31,811 nucleotides of DNA from Ruminiclostridium sp. (GCA_003535195.1 DOHN01000188.1:4108-35918); one strand, 5' to 3'; positions 13,043 through 21,723 are shown, numbered from the stretch's first letter. Made by a program: numbers and translations. The notes: generated by a model from the sequence alone, not told the origin.

Positions 13043-14533
13043 ATGGATGTTCCAGCAATTAAGCTTATCAATGTGAACAAAGAATTTCCGGGTGTCAAGG
13101 CTCTTCAAAATGTAAGCTTTGATATTGATAAAGGCAAAACCCATTGTATTGTCGGAGAAAATGGCGCGGGAAAATCGACGCTGATGAAAATACTTTCCGG
13201 AGCATATACACCGGATTCGGGCGATATCATTGTCGACGGGGAAAAAGCATCTATCAAAAGCCCGGCAGACTCTATCCGATTAGGCATTGGAATAGTATAT
13301 CAGGAACTCAGTAATTTTTCTAACCTGACAGTTGCTAAAAATCTCTTCGCCAATAATCTGCCCCATAAAAAAGGCCTTATTGATTACGGCAAATTAAATA
13401 CCGACGCACGAAAAGTTTTGGATAATGCGGGGCTTACGTATATTGACGAGACCGCGGCCATGAAGGATATCAGTCTGGGCTCGCAGCAAATGGTTGAGAT
13501 CGCAAAACTGTTGTCGCTCGACATTAAAATTATGATACTTGATGAACCTACATCAGCTTTGACTGAGGTGGAGATCAATAAGCTCTATAGTTTAATTCAA
13601 GAGTTAAAGGAAAAAGGAATAACGATTATTTACATTTCACATAAGCTTAACGAAATTCTTTATCTTGCTGATAATATCACCGTTTTAAAAGACGGGAATC
13701 ATGTCGGCACTTTTAAAAAGACACCGGAAACAACGAAGGAGACGCTTGTCCGGTTAATGGTGGGACGCGATGTGGCTTATGACTATAAAGTAGGCACGAG
13801 TAAAATCGGCGAAGAAATTCTTGCTGTAAAGAATTTAACGAGCGGCACCACGGTGAGAGATGTCAGCTTTTCACTCAAGAGGGGCGAAATACTTGGTATT
13901 GCGGGTTTGGAAGGATCAGGAAGAACAGAGCTTCTCGAATCAATTTTTGGATGGCGAAGCGTGAGTCAGGGTGAAATACTGATCAACAATAAAAAAGTAA
14001 AAATCAATTCTCCAATGGATGCCAAGAAAAATAAGCTGGCCTTTATAACAAAAGAAAGAAAAGTACAGGGGCTTTTTCTCAGCCTGGATGTCAGAAAGAA
14101 CATTGCCGCAGCCAGTACCCGAAGGTTCAGAAAAAAAGGACTTGTAAATGTAGGGCTGATGGCTGAAAACGCAAAAAAATATATTGATGCAATGGGAATT
14201 AAGGTTTCGGGGCTGAATCAATTGACCATGAATCTGTCGGGCGGCAATCAGCAAAAGGTCCTTCTGTCCATGTGGCTTACAGCTGACCCCGACATTATCC
14301 TGATCGATGAGCCGACGAGGGGTGTCGATGTAGGCGCAAAGGCCGAGATCCACAATCTGCTTCGGGATCTGACAAAGGAGGGCAAAGCCATTATCATCGT
14401 CTCATCTGAAATGCCGGAAATCATGGCAAGCTGTGATCGAATCCTGGTGATGCATGAGGGGCAAATAACCGGGGAACTGAGCAATGCTGAAGCGACGGAG
14501 GAAATGATCATGAAATATGCTTCGGGAGTGTAA
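13043..14533 (+). CDS. Sugar ABC transporter ATPase, double domain (RbsA/MglA type)
   Basis: A 496-residue protein. The ATG at 13043 follows AAGGAGG by 8 nt; the ATG at 13019 has no such site. It contains two tandem ABC domains. Domain 1 has Walker A GENGAGKST, the Q-loop in IVYQELS and Walker B IMILDEPTSALTEVE, with a degenerate signature (LGSQQMVEIAKLL). Domain 2 has a degenerate Walker A GLEGSGRTE, signature LSGGNQQKVLLSMWL and Walker B IILIDEPTRGVDVGAKAEI. This asymmetry is typical of RbsA and MglA. It powers uptake through the permease 40 nt upstream. Substrates of this class are mostly pentoses, hexoses, branched sugars and related furanoses. Confidence 0.94.
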   Translation: MDVPAIKLINVNKEFPGVKALQNVSFDIDKGKTHCIVGENGAGKSTLMKILSGAYTPDSGDIIVDGEKASIKSPADSIRLGIGIVYQELSNFSNLTVAKNLFANNLPHKKGLIDYGKLNTDARKVLDNAGLTYIDETAAMKDISLGSQQMVEIAKLLSLDIKIMILDEPTSALTEVEINKLYSLIQELKEKGITIIYISHKLNEILYLADNITVLKDGNHVGTFKKTPETTKETLVRLMVGRDVAYDYKVGTSKIGEEILAVKNLTSGTTVRDVSFSLKRGEILGIAGLEGSGRTELLESIFGWRSVSQGEILINNKKVKINSPMDAKKNKLAFITKERKVQGLFLSLDVRKNIAAASTRRFRKKGLVNVGLMAENAKKYIDAMGIKVSGLNQLTMNLSGGNQQKVLLSMWLTADPDIILIDEPTRGVDVGAKAEIHNLLRDLTKEGKAIIIVSSEMPEIMASCDRILVMHEGQITGELSNAEATEEMIMKYASGV

Positions 14534-14563
14534 TACCTGTAAACAAAAAAATAAACGGGAGGA

Positions 14564-14595
14564 GGTGTAAAGTTTCGCCAATAAACGAAAACACC
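14564..14595 (+). repeat. Bulged hairpin between ATPase and binding-protein genes
   Basis: GGTGT (14564-14568) and TTTCG (14573-14577) pair with the continuous CGAAA-ACACC stretch (14586-14595). The strong Shine-Dalgarno-like GGAGGAGGTG at 14561-14567 overlaps the hairpin but is followed by no open frame. It may act as an mRNA stabiliser or processing site that sets a separate level for the binding protein. Confidence 0.4.
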
Positions 14596-14672
14596 GGTGG
14601 TCTGCTTCAGGCTTTTTCGTAACAAACATTACCGATTCTATAGGTTATAAAAAATATTGGAGGGATTATTCA

Positions 14673-15704
14673 ATGAAAATGAAAAGATTATCCGTATTAT
14701 TTGTTATCCTGGCAATGCTCGTGTTTACCATGACAGCTTGCTCCAATTCTGCTCCGGCGGCGCAGGGAACCAATAAACCTTCAGCTTCTTCCGATGCCGG
14801 TAAAAAAGAAGAATATGCAGTTATTATGAGCCTTCACCAACTGGAGTTCTTCGACGCTCTGAAAGCAGGTGTCAATGATGCGGCAAAAGACCTTGGCGCT
14901 GACTGGTATTACGCAGGACCGCAGGAATTATCCCCTGAAAAGGTGGTCGAAGCTATTGAACAGGCAGTTGCAAAAAAAGTAACCGGTATCATTTTGCACG
15001 GCCAGTTTGCCGAGACCGGAGCGGCTATAGATAATGCGATTGACGCAGGAGTGCCCGTCATTATAGTGAACACTGATATAGAGTCCAAAAGGCTTTCATT
15101 CCTTGGATGCGAACCCTATAATGTAGGCTTTGAGATGGGTGAAACCGTTGCCAAGCTCATCGGAGGCAAGGGTAAAGTAATAACATCTACCGCACTGGGA
15201 AGCGGACAGCCCTCTAGTTTAGCCAATCAAAAGGGATGTGAGGATGCTCTTGCAAAGTATCCGGATATTGAGATCGTAGCAAAGGTTGACGATAAAGCGG
15301 ATTCCGGCATCGCCGCCGCTCAAATCGGAGCAGCCTTGCAAGCGAACCCTGATGTGGCAGGCATTGTCGGAATGCAGGCCCCTTCCGGTGTTGGCGCCGC
15401 CACTGCCGTTCGTGAAGCCGGATTGTCAGGAAAGGTCCAGATTGTTGCAAGAGATAGGGACAGTGCCACATTGGAGCTTATTGAAGATGGCGAAATTTCA
15501 GCTTCTTTTGCTCAGAACTCATATGTCGAAGGCTATATTGCCACAAAGTGGCTCCATGACTATGCAAACGGAAATCTTAAGGTGATCCAGGATTATATCG
15601 GCGGCGGTGTAAATCCACTGCCCACAAAGGTCGATTCAGGTTCAATTATAATCACAAAGGATAATGTGGAGCAATTTAAAGCCAAATATGTTTACGATAA
15701 GTAA
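14673..15704 (+). CDS. Sugar-binding lipoprotein of the CUT2 importer (RbsB type)
   Basis: A 343-residue protein with TTGGAGGG 9 nt before the ATG. A lipoprotein signal peptide is clear: basic MKMKR, a hydrophobic stretch and a lipobox-like TMTAC with Cys23, followed by a Ser/Ala-rich linker. The mature part is a type 1 periplasmic-binding fold (Peripla_BP_4): YAVIMSLHQLEFFDALKAGV, ADWYYAGPQ, GIILHGQF, VPVIIVNTDI and a C-terminal TKDNVEQFKAKY. It captures the substrate outside the membrane for the permease and ATPase. An intercistronic hairpin before it and another after it suggest separately tuned expression, as is usual for binding proteins. The ligand is unassigned; the isomerase encoded next suggests an aldose. 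Confidence 0.92.
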   Translation: MKMKRLSVLFVILAMLVFTMTACSNSAPAAQGTNKPSASSDAGKKEEYAVIMSLHQLEFFDALKAGVNDAAKDLGADWYYAGPQELSPEKVVEAIEQAVAKKVTGIILHGQFAETGAAIDNAIDAGVPVIIVNTDIESKRLSFLGCEPYNVGFEMGETVAKLIGGKGKVITSTALGSGQPSSLANQKGCEDALAKYPDIEIVAKVDDKADSGIAAAQIGAALQANPDVAGIVGMQAPSGVGAATAVREAGLSGKVQIVARDRDSATLELIEDGEISASFAQNSYVEGYIATKWLHDYANGNLKVIQDYIGGGVNPLPTKVDSGSIIITKDNVEQFKAKYVYDK

Positions 15705-15714
15705 GTAATAAACC

Positions 15715-15743
15715 GGGAGGGAGCAAGCTTTTTGCTCTCTCCC
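15715..15743 (+). terminator. Strong hairpin after the binding-protein gene
   Basis: GGGAGGGAGCAA (15715-15726) pairs with TTGCTCTCTCCC (15732-15743), 12 pairs with one wobble and a 5-nt loop. No T-run follows, so it is more likely a 3'-end stabiliser or partial attenuator than a full terminator. Read-through to the isomerase gene is probable. Confidence 0.55.
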
Positions 15744-15837
15744 AAAGTAAAAACTGTTAGGGTTTTGCAATGGCTTAGCTGTACAATCAATTGCAACTTT
15801 ATATCCAACAATTAACGACTAATGAGGTGTTAATAGA

Positions 15838-17226
15838 ATGAATAACTCTAAAGTTGGACTTCTGCCGCTATATCTTCAATTATATGATCAGACTTCCCCC
15901 GGCTTAAGGACAAGAGTCAATGAGTTTGTTGAAATTATCTGCGGTGAATTGAAAAAGCGGCATGTGGATGTGGTGTGTCCGGGGATATGCCGGATAAAAC
16001 CTGAATTTAAAATGGCAGTGGAGCATTTCGAGCAATCAGGCGTTGACGCCATTATTACTTTACATTTAGCATATTCACCATCACTGGAATCATACGAGGC
16101 GCTGATAAAAACTGATCTGCCGTTGATAGTACTCGATACAACACCGACTTACATATTTGATAACAATACACCTGTAGAAGAGATCATGTTCAATCACGGG
16201 ATTCACGGTGTCCAGGACTTGTGTAATTTACTGAAACGCAATAACAAGGCTTATCATATAGAAGCCGGACACTGGCAGAACTCCGATGTTGTGGACCGTG
16301 TTGTATCATGGGCCAGAGCGGCCAGAATGGCCGCAAAGATGAAAACGGCAAGAGTAGGTATTATGGGAGTGCCCTTCAAAGGAATGGGTGATTTTGCCAT
16401 ACCCTTTGACAAGCTTAAAAAAGCTATTGGTATAGACACCGTAGAATTTGATTTTAATAAATCAAAAGAGCTTTTAGACACTGTTAGCCAACAGGAAATC
16501 GACAACGAAATAAAAGCCGACAAAGTGCAGTTTAACGCGGACAATATTCATTATGAAACACATTACAAATCTGTTAAAGCTGGTCTTGCGCTTCGCAAAT
16601 GGATAAAAAATGAGCGTCTTGACGCTTTTACAGTAAATTTTCTGAACATCACAAAGAAATCTCAAATGGGCGTCATGCCATTTTTAGAAATAGAAAAGCA
16701 AATGGCGGAGGGGATAGGGTACGCCGGCGAGGGAGACGTGTTAACAGCTGCTCTGGCAGGGGCCCTGGCTTCCGAATATAAAGAGACGTCGTTTACCGAG
16801 ATGTTTTGCCCCGACTGGAAAAATGATACTATATTTCTAAGTCACATGGGAGAAATGAATATTTCTCTTGCAGTAAATAAGCCCGAGCTTGTGGAAATGG
16901 ATTTCCCCTATACCGATGCAGAAAATCCGGCTATTGCCTATGGTTTATATAGGCCCGGCCAGGTTGCGCTGGTAAACCTGGCGCCGGTTGGCAACGATAA
17001 GTATACGCTCATTATTGCAAAAGGTGAGATCATAAGTGTCAGTGGTGAAGATAAGCTAAAAGACAGTATCCATGCATGGTTTAAACCAGAGTGCAATATT
17101 TCGGAATTCCTGGCCAGGTTTTCAATGGCAGGCGGTACACACCATTCAGCGATGTGCTACACGCCGGATATTGGCGAGATCAAAAAGTTCAGTCAGCTGA
17201 TGGGTTGGAACACCGTAGTTATTTAA
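15838..17226 (+). CDS. L-arabinose/L-fucose-isomerase-like protein
   Basis: A 462-residue protein with GAGGTG 10 nt before the ATG. Overall length and motifs fit the AraA/FucI-like isomerase superfamily: an N-terminal Rossmann-like part (KVGLLPLYLQLYD, VDVVCPG), a central region with GYAGEGDVLTAALAGAL (Glu298 matching the AraA GEGD metal-ligand motif) and a C-terminal GGTHHSAM (His435, His436), like the AGGxHH of AraA. It would convert an aldose to a ketose with a divalent metal in the cytoplasm. It follows the importer and could supply the ketose used by the FGGY kinase at 5736. The exact sugar is unknown; it is divergent from true AraA, and an epimerase or an isomerase for a rare sugar is possible. 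Confidence 0.82.
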   Translation: MNNSKVGLLPLYLQLYDQTSPGLRTRVNEFVEIICGELKKRHVDVVCPGICRIKPEFKMAVEHFEQSGVDAIITLHLAYSPSLESYEALIKTDLPLIVLDTTPTYIFDNNTPVEEIMFNHGIHGVQDLCNLLKRNNKAYHIEAGHWQNSDVVDRVVSWARAARMAAKMKTARVGIMGVPFKGMGDFAIPFDKLKKAIGIDTVEFDFNKSKELLDTVSQQEIDNEIKADKVQFNADNIHYETHYKSVKAGLALRKWIKNERLDAFTVNFLNITKKSQMGVMPFLEIEKQMAEGIGYAGEGDVLTAALAGALASEYKETSFTEMFCPDWKNDTIFLSHMGEMNISLAVNKPELVEMDFPYTDAENPAIAYGLYRPGQVALVNLAPVGNDKYTLIIAKGEIISVSGEDKLKDSIHAWFKPECNISEFLARFSMAGGTHHSAMCYTPDIGEIKKFSQLMGWNTVVI

Positions 17227-17259
17227 ATAGCGGCAATCAGGGCTGATTATAAAAAATAA

Positions 17260-18338
17260 AAATTGCATGTGGCTGCAAAATAAAGCATGGAGATAGCAAA
17301 CTGATGATGGAAAAATATTTGAATCAAAGGAACTATGGATGCAGAATTCGTGAGTATATCTACAAGGGACTTAAAGTATTGACCATGGAAAACGAGCTGA
17401 TCAAGGTTTCCGCTCTGGCCGACAAGGGCACCGATATCTATGAGTTCATTTACAAGCCAAAGGATATCGACTTTATGTGGCATTCCTTTCACGGCGTTCG
17501 CAATCCCGGCAATTTTACTGCAACCTGTGAACAGCCTGGGGGATCGTTTCTCGACCTTTATGAAGGCGGCTGGCAGGAGCTCTTTCCGAATATCGGAGCA
17601 CCCTGCGGCTATATGGGCGCTGTGCTGGGCACCCATGGCGAGGTATGCAAGCTCCCATGGGAATACACCATCCAAAAAGATACCGTCGATGAGATCCAGG
17701 TAAAATTCTGGGTCAGAACAGTCAGAACACCTTACCTGCTCGAAAAAACCCTCACGATCAAAAGAAACGAGCCTGTTTTAACTATTGACGAGCAGGTAAC
17801 CAACGAGGGCTCTGCCGGGATGGAATTCGCCTGGGGGCATCATCCTGCGGTAGGCCCGCTGTTTCTTGACGACAGCTGCGTCATACATCTTAACGGCCGG
17901 TGCAAGATCAAAACAACAGATATTCCGATGGCCTTGCCTAAAAACAGCGAATTTATGTGGCCGTATGCCAAGGACATCGACGGAAATACAAGGGATCTGA
18001 GCAAGGTCTTGCCCCCGGATGAAAAAACTTATCTGGAATATGCTGTTGGGGGCATAGAGGAAGGAAAATACTGCATAGAAAACAAGAATCTCCAGATTGG
18101 CTTTGGCATGGAATGGGATAAATCTCTCTTTCCCTATATTTGGGTGTGGGCGCCCAATTGCGCCCAGGAGGGCTACCCTTGGTACGGCAGGAATTATACC
18201 CTGGCGCTGGAGCCATGGTCGACCATGCACCCAGATCTTGAAAAAGCTATCAGCCACAATGAAGGTATTAAAATCCGGTCCGGAGAAACGATCAGAACTC
18301 AATTAAGAGCATTTGCGGCAGATTTCTCAAAGCCGTAA
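17260..18338 (+). repeat. Direct repeat copy 2 (DUF4432 gene plus leader)
   Basis: This copy matches 9564-10638 from the leader AAATTGCATGTGGCTGC onward, in the same orientation. The two copies lie 7.7 kb apart and enclose the LacI regulator, the ABC importer and the isomerase. Confidence 0.9.
17304..18338 (+). CDS. DUF4432 family protein (aldose-1-epimerase-like), copy 2
   Basis: A 344-residue paralogue of the gene at 9607, gap-free, about 88% identical by eye. The start is ATGATG; the first Met aligns with copy 1, and GGAG lies about 11 nt upstream. All the conserved segments are retained (GGWQELFPNIG, FAWGHHPAVG, EPWSTMHP). Differences cluster in a few places, for example GNFTAT for GKYVES and AVGGIEE for AIADIEE, and it has one extra C-terminal Pro. 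It follows the isomerase by 77 nt and is probably the last gene of that unit, before the hairpin at 18355. Retention of both copies intact suggests they act on different anomers or are differently regulated. Confidence 0.85.
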   Translation: MMEKYLNQRNYGCRIREYIYKGLKVLTMENELIKVSALADKGTDIYEFIYKPKDIDFMWHSFHGVRNPGNFTATCEQPGGSFLDLYEGGWQELFPNIGAPCGYMGAVLGTHGEVCKLPWEYTIQKDTVDEIQVKFWVRTVRTPYLLEKTLTIKRNEPVLTIDEQVTNEGSAGMEFAWGHHPAVGPLFLDDSCVIHLNGRCKIKTTDIPMALPKNSEFMWPYAKDIDGNTRDLSKVLPPDEKTYLEYAVGGIEEGKYCIENKNLQIGFGMEWDKSLFPYIWVWAPNCAQEGYPWYGRNYTLALEPWSTMHPDLEKAISHNEGIKIRSGETIRTQLRAFAADFSKP

Positions 18339-18354
18339 AAAAGGAATCAGGTCA

Positions 18355-18383
18355 AATAGCCATAGAAGTTTTCTATGGCTATT
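18355..18383 (+). terminator. Bidirectional hairpin terminator after DUF4432 copy 2
   Basis: AATAGCCATAGAA (18355-18367) pairs perfectly with 18371-18383 around a 3-nt loop. It is followed by ATTATTGTAT, a weak T-tract. It marks the end of the first catabolic cluster. Confidence 0.75.
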
Positions 18384-18469
18384 ATTGTATGAAAATATAT
18401 TTATAAATTTGCAGCAGCGTTAAAGGAGAAAAGCGGACAACGGCTAAAGCTCTGTTTTTCGGTAATCCA

Positions 18470-18498
18470 TTTACACCCTAAGGGGGATAAGCTACAAT
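18470..18498 (+). promoter_or_regulatory. Promoter of the S-layer protease gene
   Basis: TTTACA (18470-18475) and TACAAT (18493-18498) are exactly 17 bp apart. The leader to the start at 18587 is about 80 nt, with nothing recognisable in it. The stretch 18384-18469 is otherwise plain. Confidence 0.65.
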
Positions 18499-18586
18499 GA
18501 AGTAAATGGAAATTAATTGTTTCCGGCATTGCGTAAAGATAAATGAACAAGGAATACGGGATTTTAGTCCATCGGGAGGGCCTGAC

Positions 18587-20599
18587 ATGAAGAAACGCGC
18601 TGCAGCAATCATATGCGTCATTTTAGTCTTTTTTATATTTCAACCGGCTTTTGCCGCCGGCAATGATGCTTTTCAATCTGCAAATACCCTTTATACACTG
18701 GGGCTTTTTAAAGGAACCGGCACAAATTCCGACGGCACACCGGTCTATGACCTGGACCGCGCACCTTCCAGGTATGAGGCCATTACCATGCTTGTAAGGC
18801 TGCTGGGCAAAGAAAATGAGGCCCAATCAGGAAATTGGAATACCCCTTTTCGCGATGTAGCGCCCTGGGCAGCCCCCTATGTGGGATATGCCTATGCCAA
18901 CGGACTGACACAGGGGACCGGCGCCGCCGCCTTCGGGGGCAATGAGACGGTTATGGCAAGCCAGTACCTGACATTTGTTCTCCGGGCTTTAGGCTATAGT
19001 TCAGAGACGGATTTTGCCTGGAATAAGGCCTGGGAGTTATCGGATAAGCTGGGCCTTACCAATAGAGAACATAATGGAACATCTCATTTCAGCAGGGGCG
19101 ATATCGCCGTTATTTCGTGTGATGCCCTTTCCCAGGTTAAAAAGGGAAGCGATATCACGCTGCTGTCTTCTTTACTGGCAAGCGGTGCCGTGCAAAGCGA
19201 CCGCGTTGAAGCCGCGGGGTTATCCGGTTTATTGCACAGGGCTTCCTTAACCGCAAAACAAGTGGCTGGAAAAGCTTCTCCGGCTGTCTTTTACATCGAG
19301 GTTTACAATACCGATACAGGGCTTGGGGAGGCCGCGCCCATAGCCTCCGGCAGCGGGTTTTTCATCTCTGCAGAGGGGGTCGCGGTAACAAATTACCATG
19401 TCATTGACCGGACCAAAGCCGCCATCGCCACAACGACCGACGGCTCGGAATACAGAATTGAGGATGTCATCTATTATAACGCGGACAGGGATATCGCTGT
19501 TGTCAGAGTTTCCAGGGAGGCTTTATCCGGAAACTTTATAAAAGCATTTCCCTACCTGTCCATGATGGATTCATCAACGGTCAGCAATGGAGATGTAGTG
19601 TATGCCATCGGAAGCCCCCTCGGTCTTCAAAATTCTATTACCGACGGCATTGTAAGCAACCGGAGCCGTACTTTAAGCGAAGACAGCCTGCCCTTTATCC
19701 AGATTTCCGCGCCCATTTCAACCGGAAGCAGCGGCGGCGCATTATTAAATGAGTATGGAGAGGCCATCGGAATTACGTCGGCGGTATCGCTTTCGGGGCA
19801 GAATGTAAATTTGGCGGTGCCTCTTGATACCATTATGGACCTTGATTTAACTACAAAAGGGATTCCCTATGCAAAAATCTATGAAGGGGAATATAAAGGC
19901 ACTGTTTCTTCGGTTGCAGAATACCCGGATGTTTCCGACGTGCCGGACTTTGGAGCTTATTTTGGAATTAAGGAGAAATATCATGATGCTTTAGAGAACG
20001 GCTCCGTTTTTTACGATTACCCCGTGAAAGAAATCACCGGGAAGCGGTCGGTGGATCAATGCATGGATCAATACAGCGGCCTGCTCATTGACAGAGGGTT
20101 CTCTTATATGTATTACTATACTAACAGTGACGGCAATACGGGGTACAGATATTCCAACTCAGAACTCCGCAAAAGTGTTTATATGGATGAAGTCATTGTG
20201 GAAGGTCAAGCCTATCTGGAAATACTGATAACCGATGATACTGCAAAATTGCCTGTAAGCATTGTGGGCTACCAGGAAGCCCAAGGGGTTCCGGATTTTG
20301 GAAAATATGCCGGAGTCGGGTATTATGCCTATGGCACATACGATGAAAAGGGCCTGTATTACGATTATTTAGCCTATGATATCCTGGCGGTGGATCCGGA
20401 GGGTCAGGTTGTATTGGATTACAGCGACTTGCTTCTGGATTGGGGATTTACTCTTTCAGATTTATCCGGTTTAAAAAATGACGACGGAAATACCGTTATT
20501 GTTTACACCAACAGCAAAGCAAAGCTTCAAATCACCATGAGTGTTATTGTGGAAGACGGTCTCGGGATGCTGGAAATCATTATTCTGCCGCTGGGCTGA
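18587..20599 (+). CDS. Secreted S-layer-homology / trypsin-like serine protease with C-terminal repeats
   Basis: A 670-residue protein from the ATG at 18587, 6 nt after GGGAGGG; the open frame from 18506 lacks a site. It has a signal peptide (MKKRAAAIICVILVFFIFQP... ending AFA). Residues about 30-215 are S-layer-homology-like modules (APSRYEAITMLVRLLG, FRDVAPWAAPYVGYAYANG). Residues about 235-430 are an HtrA-like chymotrypsin fold with the full triad: His271 in TNYHVID, Asp302 in DRDIAVV and Ser382 in TGSSGGAL. The last 220 residues hold two related repeats that start VPDFGAY (452) and VPDFGKY (568), 116 residues apart. No PDZ domain is seen. It is probably a cell-wall-bound quality-control or processing protease. 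Its neighbours are unrelated catabolic units, and it has its own promoter. Confidence 0.88.
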   Translation: MKKRAAAIICVILVFFIFQPAFAAGNDAFQSANTLYTLGLFKGTGTNSDGTPVYDLDRAPSRYEAITMLVRLLGKENEAQSGNWNTPFRDVAPWAAPYVGYAYANGLTQGTGAAAFGGNETVMASQYLTFVLRALGYSSETDFAWNKAWELSDKLGLTNREHNGTSHFSRGDIAVISCDALSQVKKGSDITLLSSLLASGAVQSDRVEAAGLSGLLHRASLTAKQVAGKASPAVFYIEVYNTDTGLGEAAPIASGSGFFISAEGVAVTNYHVIDRTKAAIATTTDGSEYRIEDVIYYNADRDIAVVRVSREALSGNFIKAFPYLSMMDSSTVSNGDVVYAIGSPLGLQNSITDGIVSNRSRTLSEDSLPFIQISAPISTGSSGGALLNEYGEAIGITSAVSLSGQNVNLAVPLDTIMDLDLTTKGIPYAKIYEGEYKGTVSSVAEYPDVSDVPDFGAYFGIKEKYHDALENGSVFYDYPVKEITGKRSVDQCMDQYSGLLIDRGFSYMYYYTNSDGNTGYRYSNSELRKSVYMDEVIVEGQAYLEILITDDTAKLPVSIVGYQEAQGVPDFGKYAGVGYYAYGTYDEKGLYYDYLAYDILAVDPEGQVVLDYSDLLLDWGFTLSDLSGLKNDDGNTVIVYTNSKAKLQITMSVIVEDGLGMLEIIILPLG

Positions 20600-20836
20600 T
20601 CTTAAAAGCGGGAATCTTAGCAGAACATCGGCGGCAGATTTTTTAATGGGACCCTGTTCATTTATTGTCAATTGCCAATTTATCTGCTAATATAATATTT
20701 GACAGTATTATACGTTTTTCGACCTTTTTGATAGGGATAGACGTATGGAGATTTTCAAGCATTTATTTTTTATGTAAAATAGATGAAGCCGGGTGCTGGT
20801 TTTCTAAAGTTTTTAGCAATTTAGCTTGCGTTCCTC
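20600..20836. other. Gene-free stretch before the GntR promoter
   Basis: There is no convincing gene or terminator. GGCGGCAGATTTTTTAA near 20630 is T-rich but lacks a good stem. The 65-codon frame at 20665-20862 has no ATG start with a ribosome binding site and looks like random A/T-rich sequence. Confidence 0.4.
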
Positions 20837-20897
20837 TTGTTATTTATTTAATTATTTGTTAGAATGAATAATACATAATACGTATTACGTCGTATAA
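20837..20897 (+). promoter_or_regulatory. Promoter and operator of the GntR gene
   Basis: TTGTTA (20837-20842) and TAGAAT (20860-20865) are 17 bp apart. A 25-bp element at 20873-20897, starting ACATAATACG and ending CGTCGTATAA, matches 21801-21825 at 21 of 25 positions. It covers the expected transcription start, which fits autorepression. Confidence 0.75.
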
Positions 20898-20922
20898 CTA
20901 AAAAATGGAGTTGGTGTTCGGA

Positions 20923-21651
20923 ATGTTTGAAGCAGTTGTCGGAAATGAAGGATCATTGGCCGAAAGAGTTGCGGATTCTGTTTTGCAGCTGATTATAGAC
21001 CAGAACCTCACCTGCGGCGAAAAGCTGCCTAATGAATTTGAACTGGCAGGAAAACTTCATGTGGGCAGGGGAACAGTCAGAGAGGCTGTTAAGCTTTTGG
21101 TTTCACGAAATGTGCTCGAAATTCGCCGGGGAAAAGGAACTTTTGTTACTGAAAAGCCCGGTGTCGCATCTGATCCCCTTGGACTTGCCTTTTTTAGGGA
21201 TAAGTATAAACTAGCATCGGACCTCATTGAGATCCGGCTGATCTTAGAACCGCAAATCGCGGCCTTTGCAGCACAGTATGCCCAGGAATGCGAAATCCAG
21301 AGAATGCAGGAGCTCAGTGCCGAAGTTGAACGTCTGGCCACTGAAAATATTGATTACAGCGATATCGATATTGAGCTGCATACCTGCATTGCCCAGAGCA
21401 CACGCAACCTGGTAATGCCGAACCTGATTCCAATTATCACCTCGGGTATCTCCATATATAATACCTTTCCGCGTCATTCGGAACGCATGAATGCAATTTA
21501 TGTTCACCGTGAGATTATCGATGCTATCGCAAAGCATAATACCAATAAAGCAAGCGACGCGATGCACAAGCATCTGATATACAATAGGCGGAATTTAGAG
21601 GAAATAAAAAATAAATTTGATTCTGATATAAAGCAGTCTGACAAATTCTGA
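20923..21651 (+). CDS. GntR-family transcriptional regulator, FadR/FCD subfamily
   Basis: A 242-residue protein from the ATG at 20923 (GGAG 12 nt upstream); an ATG six codons earlier (20905) is an alternative without a clear site. The winged-helix domain covers about residues 10-75: LAERVADSVLQLI, then KLPNEFELAGKLHVGRGTVREAVKLLVSRNVLEIRRGKGTFV, textbook GntR. The rest is the all-helical FCD ligand domain with LIEIRLILEPQIAAFAA, an IDIELHTCIAQ segment (Asp and His as metal-ligand candidates) and a late HREIIDAIAKHN. FCD regulators often sense organic acids, sugar acids or amino acids. The 25-bp element shared with the 21911 promoter makes the following operon its likely target. Confidence 0.92.
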   Translation: MFEAVVGNEGSLAERVADSVLQLIIDQNLTCGEKLPNEFELAGKLHVGRGTVREAVKLLVSRNVLEIRRGKGTFVTEKPGVASDPLGLAFFRDKYKLASDLIEIRLILEPQIAAFAAQYAQECEIQRMQELSAEVERLATENIDYSDIDIELHTCIAQSTRNLVMPNLIPIITSGISIYNTFPRHSERMNAIYVHREIIDAIAKHNTNKASDAMHKHLIYNRRNLEEIKNKFDSDIKQSDKF

Positions 21652-21694
21652 TTCCATTTTTATTCAACGCCATTGATAGACTTCTATTAATTGC

Positions 21695-21723
21695 GCTCAA
21701 TTTTAAGCTTTTTTGAGCTTTTT
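21695..21723 (+). terminator. Likely terminator after the GntR gene
   Basis: GCTCAA (21695-21700) pairs with TTGAGC (21713-21718), followed by five T residues. The stem is short; an alternative AAGCT/AGCTT pairing overlaps it. Confidence 0.6.

Noticed and set aside
14561..14600. Strong Shine-Dalgarno-like GGAGGAGGTG suggesting a small gene between the ATPase and lipoprotein genes
   Set aside because: No start codon with an open frame follows within a workable distance; the next codons hit stops at once.
20665..20862. 65-codon hydrophobic frame before the GntR gene
   Set aside because: There is no supported start codon, and it runs through A/T-rich DNA up to the GntR promoter. The apparent hydrophobicity follows from the base composition.
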